Assembly: GCF_009496005.1 (NCBI RefSeq)
Contig: NZ_WIBF01000012.1
Span: 93,857-157,856 of the forward strand
Source of the DNA: Tritonibacter litoralis
GTDB taxonomy: Bacteria; Pseudomonadota; Alphaproteobacteria; Rhodobacterales; Rhodobacteraceae
Direction of reading: 5' to 3'
Length of the DNA stretch: 64,000 nt
The position numbers and the translations under genes were made by a program. The notes under the pieces were generated by a model, which saw only the letters and a program-made list of their open reading frames with translations, had not been told where the DNA came from and searched no databases. This document shows positions 8,334-17,306 of the stretch, piece by piece. How positions within the stretch are numbered: position 1 is the stretch's first letter; the number at the start of each line of letters is the position of its first letter.

Positions 8334-10461
8334 TACTCATTCTCCGCTCGGTGTCAAAGGCGGCTGCTGTGGGCGAGGCCGCAATGATGCTTTCAGGATC
8401 CAGGATCATGGCGATTTTGCCGTCGCCCAGAATGGTTGCTGCAGCGACGCCGGGAATATTTCCACAAACGCCATCCAGGCTTTTGATCACAACCTGGCGT
8501 TGATCAAAGATATCGTCGACGGCCAGTGCACTGCGTTGACCAGTCTCTGTTTCCACCAGAAGGTAAACACCCGGCGGTTGGTCATTGCAGTGGCGCAGAC
8601 CCAATGCTCCGGCGACATCGCAGATGGGTACAAAATTACCGCGAATGGACAACAAGGTGCCATCAGCGCCCAGGCTGTTGATCATATCGTCGCTGCCACG
8701 CATGGTTTCGACAATTGATGTGATCGGCACAACCATGGTTTGGTCCGCAACCGAGACAACCATCCCATCCATCACCGCCAATGTCAGCGGCAGGATAATG
8801 GTAAAGGTCGATCCCTGACCTGGTGTCGAAGAGATGTTGATCCGCCCACCAAGGCCGGTCACGGCGTTTTTCACCACATCCATTCCGACGCCGCGGCCAG
8901 ACAGGTTGGACACTTCTTTGGCCGTGGAAAACCCTGGCATGAACAGGAGGTTATCGATTTCAGCGTCCGTCAGCTCGGCGTTTTCCGGGATCAGGCCTTT
9001 TTCGATCGCGATCTGTTTGACACGTGGGCGGTTCACACCCGCACCATCGTCCTTGATCTCGATACAGACGCTGCCGGAGCGGTGTGATGCCGTCAGGCGA
9101 ATTTCGCCGGCCGTTTCCTTGCCTGCCGCTTCCCGATCTTCGGGTTTTTCAATCCCGTGATCCACAGCGTTGCGCAGGATGTGTGTCAACGGATCCGACA
9201 AACGTTCGATGACGGTCTTGTCGACTTCTGTTGCCTCCCCTTCGGTCACCAGTTTGGCTGTTTTGCCAGTGGCCGATGAGGCTTCGCGTACAATCCGTGC
9301 CATCCGCTGGAACAACGGTTTCACGGGTTGTGCGCGAATAGACATGACACCTTCCTGAATGTCACGCGCCAGGTTTTTAAACCCTTCCAACTCGGTCTCG
9401 ACGTCGCGCACATCGCCAGCATCCAAATTGGCAATTTGCTGTGCCAGCATCGAGTGGTTGATGATCAGTTCCCCAACGGCATTAATCAACCGGTCTACCC
9501 GCTCAAGATCGACACGAAGCGTGGGCTTGGGGCCGCGTTGCTCCGACTTGGCGGTCTCTGCCTTTGGGGAGGAAGCTTTCTCTTCGACGACGGCCGAAGG
9601 TTCTGCTTCTGGTGCGGGAACCGGCGCTTCAAAAGGGGCTGAGGGCTCCAGTGCGGGACCCGCGTCATCACCTGTTCCAAATGCCGCGTCCAGGGCCGCC
9701 AAAGCATTGACTTCATCCGCGGCGTCACTGTCTGAGGAGATCGACAGCTCACACAGACCTTCGACAAATTCAAAGATCGCCTCGATGGACGAACGTCCTT
9801 CGGTGGATTTCAGTGTCAGATCCCAAGAGATGTAGCTTTCGGCGACATCGATGGCGTCAAAGCCTGGCAATTCGGCATCGTTCAGTTTGACCTCAAGCTC
9901 GCCGAGTTCGGAGAGCGCCTGGAATAAAAAGAACGGCTCGTTTCCGGTGCCATACATTTCTTTCAGCGGGTGGAAGCGGATCTCATAAGTCCGTTCCTTA
10001 TCCTCGATGATTGGCGCGGGGGCAAAGCCGCCGCCCATACCGCCACCTAGACCCATGGGTTCAAAGGTGAGGTCTTCCTCCTCCTCGGGAATGTATTTCT
10101 GCAGCGCTTCGATCAGCACATTATGATGGGCCTCATCCGTGGAGCCCCCATCGCGTGCCGTTGCCACCAGATCCGCAAGGTGATCGCTGGATCGTAGCAA
10201 CAGTTGGATTAACGCCGAGTCAAACTGCAGTTTACCACTGCGCAACTCATCAAACACGGTTTCGAATTTATGCGCAAAGCCCACCAATTCGTCCAAACCA
10301 AAGGCACCGGCGCCACCCTTAATCGAGTGCACAGCTCGGAAGACCGCGTTTACAACCTCTTGGTCGTGTTCGCCACCTTCGATGGCGGTCAGACCCTCGT
10401 CCATTGCTTCGAGGAGGTCTTCACACTCCTCAAAGAATGTATCTTGAATCGACCCAGACAT
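8317..10461 (-). CDS. cheA: CheA chemotaxis histidine kinase
   Basis: The 714-residue kinase has the full domain set: an HPt (P1) domain with phospho-His45 in AVHSIKGGAG, a P2-like linker region that includes a Gly-rich stretch (GLGGGMGGG, about 140-150) and an Ala/Pro/Glu-rich part near 270-310, the P3 dimerisation helices, the P4 ATPase (HILRNAVDHGIE; DDGAGVN; FMPGFSTA; GRGVGMDVV) and a C-terminal CheW-like P5. It phosphorylates the two CheY proteins. CheB here lacks a good receiver, so it may not be a phosphotransfer target. The gene starts one base after the upstream cheY ends. Confidence 0.96.
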   Translation of the reverse strand: MSGSIQDTFFEECEDLLEAMDEGLTAIEGGEHDQEVVNAVFRAVHSIKGGAGAFGLDELVGFAHKFETVFDELRSGKLQFDSALIQLLLRSSDHLADLVATARDGGSTDEAHHNVLIEALQKYIPEEEEDLTFEPMGLGGGMGGGFAPAPIIEDKERTYEIRFHPLKEMYGTGNEPFFLFQALSELGELEVKLNDAELPGFDAIDVAESYISWDLTLKSTEGRSSIEAIFEFVEGLCELSISSDSDAADEVNALAALDAAFGTGDDAGPALEPSAPFEAPVPAPEAEPSAVVEEKASSPKAETAKSEQRGPKPTLRVDLERVDRLINAVGELIINHSMLAQQIANLDAGDVRDVETELEGFKNLARDIQEGVMSIRAQPVKPLFQRMARIVREASSATGKTAKLVTEGEATEVDKTVIERLSDPLTHILRNAVDHGIEKPEDREAAGKETAGEIRLTASHRSGSVCIEIKDDGAGVNRPRVKQIAIEKGLIPENAELTDAEIDNLLFMPGFSTAKEVSNLSGRGVGMDVVKNAVTGLGGRINISSTPGQGSTFTIILPLTLAVMDGMVVSVADQTMVVPITSIVETMRGSDDMINSLGADGTLLSIRGNFVPICDVAGALGLRHCNDQPPGVYLLVETETGQRSALAVDDIFDQRQVVIKSLDGVCGNIPGVAAATILGDGKIAMILDPESIIAASPTAAAFDTERRMSNAIAS

Positions 10462-10462
10462 C

Positions 10463-10837
10463 TTATGCCGCTGCTCCTGTCACACGCTTCAGAGCAAAGA
10501 TCAGGGATTGGTCGTCAAAAGGTTTGGTAATCCAGCCAGTTGCGCCTGCACTCCTGGCGCGGGCTTTCAGTTCAGGCGCGCTTTCGGTGGTTAGAACCAG
10601 GATCGGGACCTTGGAGTTGATGCCAGTGCCGCGCAGTTCTTCAATCACGCCAAAACCATCCAAGTTCGGCATGTTGATATCGGTGATCACGACGTCCGGA
10701 GCGACGCTTGGATACATGTCGACCCCTTCGCGGCCGTCAACGGCGCTGTGATATTCAAAGCCAGCCTCTTCCAGGGCGGCCGCAAGCAGATTCCGGATGG
10801 TGCGGGAATCGTCGATTGCCAGAACTTTGGTCTTCAT
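10463..10837 (-). CDS. cheY: CheY-type response regulator
   Basis: A 124-residue receiver with Asp9-Asp10 (AIDDS), phosphoacceptor Asp53 (ITDINMPNLDG), a TT pair in VLTTES and the conserved Lys in ITKPF. It lies directly upstream of cheA and overlaps the STAS gene by four bases. It is a normal phosphorylatable single-domain regulator. Confidence 0.94.
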   Translation of the reverse strand: MKTKVLAIDDSRTIRNLLAAALEEAGFEYHSAVDGREGVDMYPSVAPDVVITDINMPNLDGFGVIEELRGTGINSKVPILVLTTESAPELKARARSAGATGWITKPFDDQSLIFALKRVTGAAA

Positions 10838-11121
10838 GCTGTTTCCTCGTCTTCAAATCGGGTGGGCTCCAAACCCAGGAGTGTCAGGGATTTGCGGCAA
10901 GTTTCGCCAATGTTGACGACAGCAAAACCAAGCCCTTCTGAACGCCACTGCTGTTCTGCGCTAAGCAGAAGCTGCAGACCGCGAGAAGGCATTACCTTTA
11001 CGTTGCCGCAATCAATTTCCACCGCTTGGGCCTGGGCCCCGCGCAAGAAATTGGTGAGCGGTTCAAGCTCCGAAAATGGATTCGGCAAATCCAGTGAGAA
11101 TTTTTGTATTTCCATCGACAT
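10834..11121 (-). CDS. STAS-domain protein, first gene of the che operon
   Basis: The 95-residue protein looks like a lone STAS domain (anti-sigma-factor antagonist fold). VEIDCGNVKVMPSRGLQLLLSA matches the strand-helix unit that normally carries the phosphorylatable Ser; here the usual DSSG is PSRG, so a Ser is still at or beside the site. STAS genes are found at the head of some alphaproteobacterial che clusters, but their role there is unclear. It overlaps the next cheY by four bases. No partner anti-sigma kinase is in the window. Confidence 0.8.
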   Translation of the reverse strand: MSMEIQKFSLDLPNPFSELEPLTNFLRGAQAQAVEIDCGNVKVMPSRGLQLLLSAEQQWRSEGLGFAVVNIGETCRKSLTLLGLEPTRFEDEETA

Positions 11122-11937
11122 GTCCAGCGATTCGCACCCCCGTTGTTGGCGACAGATTGACTTTCGATGAGATATTCCTAGAGCGCGGGCCTTAATATTT
11201 GATTGCCGCCCCGAGACAGCGTGGCGTATTTTTTCACAAGAGGCGCTAGCGGTTCATTTTCAATTTTTCAAAAATCTCAGCTAAATGCACCCATGCTTCT
11301 GCAAGAACGCCCACAATATGAATATATGTGCCAGTTTGAAAATAGACGGGTGGCAATGGGATCGGTCTGCCTGCGAAACGAAACCAAATTCTGATTCTTC
11401 TAGTTTGTTGTTTGTTGCGCGAGGAACTGGATAAGAAAACCCGCAGTAAAATATCTACATCGGCCAATGTGCCTGTTGATGACACGAATCCTGCGGGCAT
11501 GGGCCAAGGGATTCTGGTATCGCCGCTCCTGACATACTTAATATGCATATCAGAGGCTTATTTTACGACGCAACTCTCTTGGGCGACGCAACAAAGCCTG
11601 TAAGCCCGTCATATGTAGTGTCGCGCTGCGCAGTGATGACGAGAAATTGCGTAATTTCCATCTTGCGTAAGGGTTTGCTTTACCACTGACTTCTATTCTC
11701 AGTGCAGTATTAAAGCGCACTGGAGGGTGTTAAAGACCGTGGGGTAAGTCAATCGCGAGCTATACTGCATGTTCGCAATAAGAGTAAACTTCGACTTATA
11801 TCCTGCTTAAGAAGAACAATCAGGAAACTCTTCCGAAAGCTTTTTAATCGAATCTCCGGCCAAGGGCGATAGCTCTTTGGTCCTGGGAAATGGACGAGGC
11901 TTATAACTGGCCAATTCGATAATGGACGACCAGCGGC
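11122..11937. other. 0.8-kb gene-free region between the divergent che operons
   Basis: I see no convincing gene here; the frames present have no recognisable motif or ribosome site. The sequence is more AT-rich than its surroundings and must hold the promoters for STAS-cheYAWR (minus) and cheBD (plus). It contains GAAATT-gcgt-AATTTC at 11643-11658, two TTGCGTAA copies near 11647 and 11663, and two overlapping potential stems: CACTGA/TCAGTG (11684-11689 with 11699-11704) and CAGTGC/GCACTG (11700-11705 with 11717-11722). The last two cannot form together. They may be regulatory or chance. Confidence 0.5.
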
Positions 11938-12972
11938 ATGCGTGCCGAAAAAAGTAAAGGTGCTAAATTGCCGTCTTCTTGCATTTTGATTATTACGACC
12001 GATAGAAATTTTGCGCGCACTCTGCAGAGCAATCTGCAAGCGGCCTACGCTGGTATGCAGGTCCTTTTGGCGAATAATCTGATGATGGCCTATAATCAGG
12101 CCGAAGCAGGGCAGCCCACGTTTGCTTTTGTCGAAGACGGGTTCACCAAACTTCCAGAATTTGAGATGATGCTGGCCTTGTTCAACGCGCTGGATGTGCG
12201 CTGGGTCTCGGTTATGGATGATATGAACTCGGATCCGGCGCGGCGGTCGTCGCCCCTGTTGAATGTTGGCGCAGGTATCTTTGAGCTGACAAAATCGGAC
12301 AGTCCACGCCAGTTCATTCAATACTATGACATGATGGTCAATGCACCGCGTCGCAACCAACCTGCGTCGCGCAGTGCAGCCCCGGCGCAACGTGTGGCGC
12401 CGAAATCTAACAAGATGATCTTGATCGGCTCTTCCACTGGCGGTGTCGAAGCGCTGCGCAAAGTGTTGGGCGGTTTTCCCATCGACTGTCCGCCGACGTT
12501 GATTGTTCAGCACACCGGCAAGAACTTTGGACAAGGCCTTGTCTCATTGCTGGATAGAATTTGCCCGGCCAAAGTTGTGTCGGCGCAGGACAATCTGCCG
12601 ATCGAAGCAGGCTGCGTCTATGTCGCCGCGGGCCAAACCCGCCATTTTGGCATGTCCCAGCGCAAACCGCTGCGCACACGTCAGAAGGACGGGCCGCCGA
12701 TTTCCGGGCATATGCCCTCTGTTGACGCGCTGTTTACCTCTGCGGTGCCTTTTGCACGGGATGTGGTCGCAACCATCCTGACAGGCATGGGACAAGACGG
12801 AGCCAAAGGTCTGTTGGAGCTGCGCAAAGCAGGTGCCAGGACCTTTGCCCAAGATGAACAAAGCTCTGTCGTTTACGGCATGCCCCGGGTGGCGTGGGAA
12901 AACGGTGGAGCTGAGAAACAAATCTCGTTGTCGCGCATGGCGACCACGCTTCTTCAAGCCTGCAAGACATAG
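11938..12972 (+). CDS. cheB: CheB-type methylesterase with degenerate receiver
   Basis: The 344-residue protein combines an N-terminal receiver-like fold (about 12-115) with a C-terminal CheB methylesterase (about 155-340) that demethylates or deamidates chemoreceptors. The catalytic triad is visible: Ser in LIGSSTGGVEAL, His in LIVQHTGKN and Asp in ILTGMGQDGAKG. The receiver has lost its phosphorylation site: the acidic pair is replaced (IIITTDR) and the phosphoacceptor region reads FAFVEDGFTKLPEF, with Glu where Asp is expected. So activity is probably not controlled by CheA phosphorylation in the usual way. It is transcribed away from cheAWR and forms an operon with cheD 24 bases downstream. 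The start is not supported by a strong ribosome site. Confidence 0.9.
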   Translation: MRAEKSKGAKLPSSCILIITTDRNFARTLQSNLQAAYAGMQVLLANNLMMAYNQAEAGQPTFAFVEDGFTKLPEFEMMLALFNALDVRWVSVMDDMNSDPARRSSPLLNVGAGIFELTKSDSPRQFIQYYDMMVNAPRRNQPASRSAAPAQRVAPKSNKMILIGSSTGGVEALRKVLGGFPIDCPPTLIVQHTGKNFGQGLVSLLDRICPAKVVSAQDNLPIEAGCVYVAAGQTRHFGMSQRKPLRTRQKDGPPISGHMPSVDALFTSAVPFARDVVATILTGMGQDGAKGLLELRKAGARTFAQDEQSSVVYGMPRVAWENGGAEKQISLSRMATTLLQACKT

Positions 12973-12996
12973 AATGAATTCGGGAAGGAACCTATC

Positions 12997-13557
12997 GTGA
13001 GCTCTGTTTTTATGAATAAGAAGACCGTTACGGTTCTTCAAGGCGAGTTCCAGCTGACGTCGGACTCCAATATAATTTTGTCGACTGTTCTGGGCTCGTG
13101 CATCGCTGCATGTATCTATGATGAAAAAACGGGTGTGGGGGGGATGAACCACTTCCTGTTGGCGCAATCCAATGGTGGTGCGGCCAGTGCCCGTTACGGT
13201 GTTCACGCGATGGAGCTGCTGATCAACGGTCTTATGAAAAAAGGAGCCGAGCGGCGTAACCTTCAGGCCAAAGTCTTTGGCGGGGCAAAAATGTCCGTGA
13301 ACCTGTCTGATATCGGCGCGAAAAACACTGCCTTTATCCAGAGCTTTTTGCGCGATGAAGGGATCCAATGTGTGTCGTCTAGCGTTGGTGGCACCTCAGC
13401 GCGACGCGTGCGATTCCATCCGGTGAGCGGCGCGGCGCAGCAAACGCGGGTTCAAAACGACCAGACACTGGAGAATATGGAACGCGCAGTGGCACGGCCA
13501 ACACCGGCGCCAGCACCAAAACCAGCGGCAGCGACTGGCGACGTTATGTTGTTCTAA
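12997..13557 (+). CDS. cheD: CheD chemoreceptor glutamine deamidase
   Basis: This 186-residue protein matches CheD, which deamidates specific Gln residues of methyl-accepting receptors. The catalytic Cys35 (VLGSCIAACI) and His52 (GGMNHFLL) are present, followed by the family segment NLQAKVFGGAKM. The C-terminal 25 residues are Ala/Pro-rich and probably disordered. The GTG at 12997 has GGGAAGGA at a good distance; an ATG 15 bases further on is possible. It follows cheB, a common pairing. Confidence 0.94.
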   Translation: MSSVFMNKKTVTVLQGEFQLTSDSNIILSTVLGSCIAACIYDEKTGVGGMNHFLLAQSNGGAASARYGVHAMELLINGLMKKGAERRNLQAKVFGGAKMSVNLSDIGAKNTAFIQSFLRDEGIQCVSSSVGGTSARRVRFHPVSGAAQQTRVQNDQTLENMERAVARPTPAPAPKPAAATGDVMLF

Positions 13558-13618
13558 GCATAGCTGCCACCGTATGGTCCGGGTCTGTCATGCAGATCGG
13601 ATCCCAAAAATTCCAGGT

Positions 13619-13644
13619 CGCACTCTTTGGAGTGCGGCTTTTCT
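13619..13644 (+). terminator. Rho-independent terminator after cheD
   Basis: CGCACTC (13619-13625) and GAGTGCG (13630-13636) form a perfect seven-base stem with a TTTG loop, followed by GCTTTTCT. It separates cheBD from modABC. Confidence 0.75.
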
Positions 13645-13718
13645 CGTTATTGACTTGCAGCAAGGGATACCGCACCCATTTATGATCCCGTGACCCAGGC
13701 CAATTGGTTCGACACAAC

Positions 13719-14528
13719 ATGAGCAAACCCGCAAAACCCCATTCCACTTGTGTCGCAGGTTGGATCCATCGCCGCATTGCTATGGCGCTGATGATGCTCA
13801 GCCTTTTGTTCGGTGCTCCGGCGGTGGTGTTGGCGGAAACGGTGACGGTCTTTGCAGCCTCTAGCCTGAAACCGGTGTTGGACAGTCTTGCGCCAGACTT
13901 TGAAGCGCAGACGGGCCACCAAACCCAGATGAGTTTTGCAAGTTCTGCGCTGATCGCGCGCCAGATTGAACAGGGCGCGCCCGCGGATGTCTTTGTCTCG
14001 GCCAACCCGCAGTGGATGACCTATTTGGTGGACAAGGGGCGGGTGCACGATACGCATCGGGTTACTCTGGCGGGCAATCGCCTGGCTTTGATCTCTGCCC
14101 GGTCTGAGGATGCCAATCAGAACATCTTGGACATCCTCAATACCATGACGGCGGGCGACAAGATTGCGATGGGGTTGGTGTCCGCCGTACCTGCCGGGCA
14201 ATATGGCAAGGCGGCTTTGGAACATTTGGGCCTGTGGGATGAGGTTGCGCCATTTGTCGTTCAGATGGACAATGTTCGCGCGGCCCTGAACTTGGTGGCG
14301 TTGAATGAGGTGCGGTTGGGGATTGTCTATGCCAGCGATGCGATCAGCACGCCCCACGTGCATCTGGTCGGAACCTTTCCAGCTGAAAGCCATCCGCAGA
14401 TTGTCTATCCCATGGCGGCGGTTGGCCCTGCGCCGTCAGATGCGACACTGGGATTTTTGGCGTTCATGCAATCTGATATGGCCCGCGCACGGCTGGACCG
14501 TTTTGGCTTTTTGCCGATCAAACCATAG
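13719..14528 (+). CDS. modA: Molybdate ABC transporter, periplasmic binding protein
   Basis: About 269 residues with an N-terminal signal sequence (hydrophobic MALMMLSLLFGAPAVVLA, about 22-39). The mature part carries ModA hallmarks: TVFAASSLKPVLDSLAPDF, FASSALIARQIEQGAPADVF, NPQWMTYL and GIVYASDA. It captures molybdate (or tungstate) and passes it to ModB. The start is uncertain: the ATG at 13719 gives a basic N-region before the signal peptide, and an ATG at 13782 gives a more standard one. The modB start follows eight bases after its stop. I see no Moco riboswitch or obvious ModE palindrome in the short upstream space. Confidence 0.94.
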   Translation: MSKPAKPHSTCVAGWIHRRIAMALMMLSLLFGAPAVVLAETVTVFAASSLKPVLDSLAPDFEAQTGHQTQMSFASSALIARQIEQGAPADVFVSANPQWMTYLVDKGRVHDTHRVTLAGNRLALISARSEDANQNILDILNTMTAGDKIAMGLVSAVPAGQYGKAALEHLGLWDEVAPFVVQMDNVRAALNLVALNEVRLGIVYASDAISTPHVHLVGTFPAESHPQIVYPMAAVGPAPSDATLGFLAFMQSDMARARLDRFGFLPIKP

Positions 14529-14536
14529 GGACAGGT

Positions 14537-15232
14537 ATGGATTTCTGGCTTAGCCCTACCGAGTGGCAGGCGGTGTTCTTGTCCGCCAAGATCGCCATGT
14601 GGGCAACACTTGTCATGGCGCCCATTGCGATGGTGACGGCATTTTTGCTGGTACGGAGAGAGTTCCCCGGCAAAGCGGTGCTGAATGGGTTGGCCCATTT
14701 GCCGTTGATTCTGCCACCCGTGGTTACGGGCTATGTTCTGCTTTTGCTGTTTGGCACCCAGGGGCCGATTGGCGCAGTGCTTCAGGACTATGGCATTGTT
14801 CTGGCGTTTCGCTGGACCGGTGCGGCCTTGGCTGCGGGGGTGATGGCGTTTCCGCTGATGGTGCGGGCATTGCGGTTGTCATTGGAATCGGTTGATGCCC
14901 GTCTGGAACAGGCTGCGGCCACATTAGGGGCATCGCCAGCGTGGATCTTTGTGACCGTGACCCTGCCGTTGATGCTGCCGGGCATTTTGACGGGAACCAT
15001 CCTCGCCTTTGCCAAAGCATTGGGCGAGTTTGGCGCGACGATCACATTTGCCGCCAATATTCCCGGCCAGACACAGACCATCCCATCCGCGATTTATGCG
15101 CTGTTGCAGGTGCCCGGACAGGAGAATGCGGTGGCCCGCTTGGTTCTGATCTCGGTAGTCATTGCGTTGACGGCCCTGTTCCTGTCCGAAGCCTTGGCCC
15201 ATCGCGCCCGAAAAAAGCTGGAGGGCAAGTGA
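14537..15232 (+). CDS. modB: Molybdate ABC transporter permease
   Basis: The 231-residue inner-membrane protein has several membrane helices and the binding-protein-dependent permease (EAA) loop near 125-150 (EQAAATLGASPAWIF). LPLILPPVVTGYVLL and AKALGEFGATITFA are characteristic ModB segments. It forms the channel fed by ModA, and its TGA overlaps the modC ATG. Confidence 0.95.
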   Translation: MDFWLSPTEWQAVFLSAKIAMWATLVMAPIAMVTAFLLVRREFPGKAVLNGLAHLPLILPPVVTGYVLLLLFGTQGPIGAVLQDYGIVLAFRWTGAALAAGVMAFPLMVRALRLSLESVDARLEQAAATLGASPAWIFVTVTLPLMLPGILTGTILAFAKALGEFGATITFAANIPGQTQTIPSAIYALLQVPGQENAVARLVLISVVIALTALFLSEALAHRARKKLEGK

Positions 15233-16308
15233 TGCTGACGGTGGCCGCCCGCCATGAATTTTCTGGCTTTGAGCTCGATGCGAAATTCTCTTCTGATCAT
15301 GGAATAACGGTGCTCTTTGGCGCGTCGGGATCCGGGAAATCTACAATTGCCCATGTGGTATCCGGTCTTTTGCGACCGATGGCCGGACATGTGGCGCTGG
15401 GGGATCACGTTCTGTTTGATGGCGACACACGGATCTGGGTCCCGCCGCACAGGCGCCGGATCGGTTACATCTTTCAGGACGCGCGGCTGTTTCCTCATTT
15501 GACGGTGCGCGCCAATTTGCGGTTTGGGGCCTGGTTCGCGCGCCATCGCCCGTCGGCGGATGAGTTTTCCCGGATTACAGAGATGCTGGGTCTGGGCCCC
15601 GTCTTGGACCGTCGACCGGCGCATCTTTCGGGGGGAGAAAAACAGCGGGTCGCGATTGGCCGGGCTTTGTTGAGCAATCCAAGGCTGATTATTGCAGACG
15701 AACCGCTGGCCGCATTGGATCAGGCCCGCAAAGCAGAGATCTTGCCCTATTTTGAGCGACTGCGGGATGAGGTCAAAGTTCCGATGCTTTATGTCAGCCA
15801 TTCCAGCGCTGAGGTGGCGCGTTTGGCGACAACGGTTGTGGCCCTGTCTGATGGCAAAGTCCTGCGACAAGGGGAGCCAAGTGTGATTTTTGGCGATCCT
15901 TCGGTTCTGCCACTGGGGCCACGCGGGGCCGGCTCCGTGTTGGACGCACTTGTAAAGGAACAACATCCCGACGGACTGACAGAGCTTGTGGCAGGGGGGC
16001 AGCCGTTGTTTGTGCCACAGATCCCACATCCCGTTGGGGGGCAGGTCAGTCTGCGCATCTCGGCTCATGATGTGATTTTGGCGCGCAGCCGGCCGTTGGA
16101 CATTTCGGCCCTGAACGTTGTGCCATGCACCATCACAAAGATTCGCGCAGGCGATGGCCCCGGTGCGATGGTAGCCCTTCACAGCGCGGCTGGTTCGTTC
16201 CTAGCGCGGGTCACCAAACGCAGCATCCAACGGCTGGGCCTGTCGCAAGGGGTGGATTGTTTTGCGATTATCAAATCCGTGGCAATCGCTCCCAAAGACA
16301 TCAGCTGA
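15232..16308 (+). CDS. modC: Molybdate ABC transporter ATP-binding protein
   Basis: The 358-residue ATPase has Walker A (FGASGSGKST), the signature LSGGEKQRVAIGRAL and Walker B (LIIADEPLAALD). The C-terminal 70 or so residues fit the TOBE/Mop molybdate-binding domain usual in ModC (ISALNVVPCTITKI onward). The ATG at 15232 overlaps the modB stop, fixing the start. It is the last gene of modABC; a terminator follows within 30 bases. Confidence 0.95.
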   Translation: MLTVAARHEFSGFELDAKFSSDHGITVLFGASGSGKSTIAHVVSGLLRPMAGHVALGDHVLFDGDTRIWVPPHRRRIGYIFQDARLFPHLTVRANLRFGAWFARHRPSADEFSRITEMLGLGPVLDRRPAHLSGGEKQRVAIGRALLSNPRLIIADEPLAALDQARKAEILPYFERLRDEVKVPMLYVSHSSAEVARLATTVVALSDGKVLRQGEPSVIFGDPSVLPLGPRGAGSVLDALVKEQHPDGLTELVAGGQPLFVPQIPHPVGGQVSLRISAHDVILARSRPLDISALNVVPCTITKIRAGDGPGAMVALHSAAGSFLARVTKRSIQRLGLSQGVDCFAIIKSVAIAPKDIS

Positions 16309-16333
16309 ATAACGGTGTGCCATTCTGAGTCGG

Positions 16334-16364
16334 AACGGGCGCTATCAAGCAGCGCCCGTTTAGG
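16334..16364. terminator. Bidirectional terminator between modC and the phosphodiesterase gene
   Basis: AACGGGCGCT (16334-16343) pairs perfectly with AGCGCCCGTT (16351-16360) across a seven-base loop. It lies between two convergent genes and carries A/T bases at both stem ends, so it may stop transcripts from either side. Confidence 0.7.
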
Positions 16365-16466
16365 TTGCAATGGTCGTTCCCGACGTATTGTACTGCCATC
16401 GAGTGCAGAGCGAGAACCCCGCAGCTCGGTCAACGGTCCCACGGGAACATCGCGCTTGCCAGTGTC

Positions 16467-17306
16467 TTAGGACCAGGCAAACAAATCTGGTGCCAGAACC
16501 AGGTGGCGATCCAGGAAGTTCTCCATATGGACAACCACGGAATCCGCGTCACATAGGACAACTGCCATCTGGCCGGGGCCTTCGCGCCGTGGCACCGGGC
16601 TGACATAATGCCCGCGTGTTTCGGGGACGGGCCCGGATTGGGAGGTCAGCATCGGCTCGATCGCGTAGTGACCGCCGCCAAAGGTGCAAAACGGCACGCC
16701 TTTGTAAAAGCCCGATGTAGACATATGCACATGGCCTGAAATCACCTGACGGACATTGCCATGGGTCAGAACAACCTCGGCAAACGCGGCGTTGTTTTCC
16801 AGAATGATAAAATCAGTCTGTACGGAAAACGGCGCGATATTGTGGTGCAGGACGATCACAACCGGCGTGTCCGGCACTTCGCCCAGACGCGCGGACAACC
16901 AGTCCAGCTGTGCCTGGCTGAAGCGACCGCCGCCAAACAGCTCGGGGTCGTAGCTGTCCAGTACAATGGTCCGATAGCCACCGGCATCAATCACATGGTC
17001 GATACAGCCCGTTTCGGAGTTCGCCATACCCTCGAAGTGTTCCAGGAACGTCGCGCGGTTGTCGTGGTTGCCCAGCGTCAAAAAGGACTTGGGCTCAAGT
17101 GCGGCAATTGCGGTTTTGAACCGCGTATAGGCTGCGGCCTCGCCGTGATCCGCAAGGTCACCTGCAAACACCACAAATTCGGCATCGCCATGTGTCTTGT
17201 TCACATAGGCCACCGCCTGCTCCAGCCGGTCATAGGTATCCAACCCGTGGCTCAGCTGGCCTTCGGGCACAAGGTGAATGTCGGCAAGGACAACAAATTT
17301 AAGCAT
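16467..17306 (-). CDS. GpdQ-like metallophosphodiesterase
   Basis: The 279-residue cytosolic protein is a class III cyclic-nucleotide/glycerophosphodiester phosphodiesterase of the calcineurin superfamily. Metal-ligand motifs are LADIHL (Asp9, His11), FAGDLADHG, LGNHDNR, VLHHNIAPF and SGHVHMS. Length and order match GpdQ of Enterobacter, which cleaves glycerophosphodiesters. It is the last gene of the ABC-importer operon, its start overlapping the permease stop. This suggests the transporter brings in a phosphodiester that is split inside the cell. A cyclic-nucleotide phosphodiesterase role is the main alternative, since the family is promiscuous. Confidence 0.82.
   Translation of the reverse strand: MLKFVVLADIHLVPEGQLSHGLDTYDRLEQAVAYVNKTHGDAEFVVFAGDLADHGEAAAYTRFKTAIAALEPKSFLTLGNHDNRATFLEHFEGMANSETGCIDHVIDAGGYRTIVLDSYDPELFGGGRFSQAQLDWLSARLGEVPDTPVVIVLHHNIAPFSVQTDFIILENNAAFAEVVLTHGNVRQVISGHVHMSTSGFYKGVPFCTFGGGHYAIEPMLTSQSGPVPETRGHYVSPVPRREGPGQMAVVLCDADSVVVHMENFLDRHLVLAPDLFAWS

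Noticed and set aside
11246..11548. Possible 100-residue gene on the minus strand in the che gap
   Set aside because: No ribosome site, no motif and unusual composition; more likely chance.
13558..13718. Molybdenum-cofactor riboswitch upstream of modA
   Set aside because: Only the cheD terminator hairpin is evident; the remaining space is too short for the conserved riboswitch structure.
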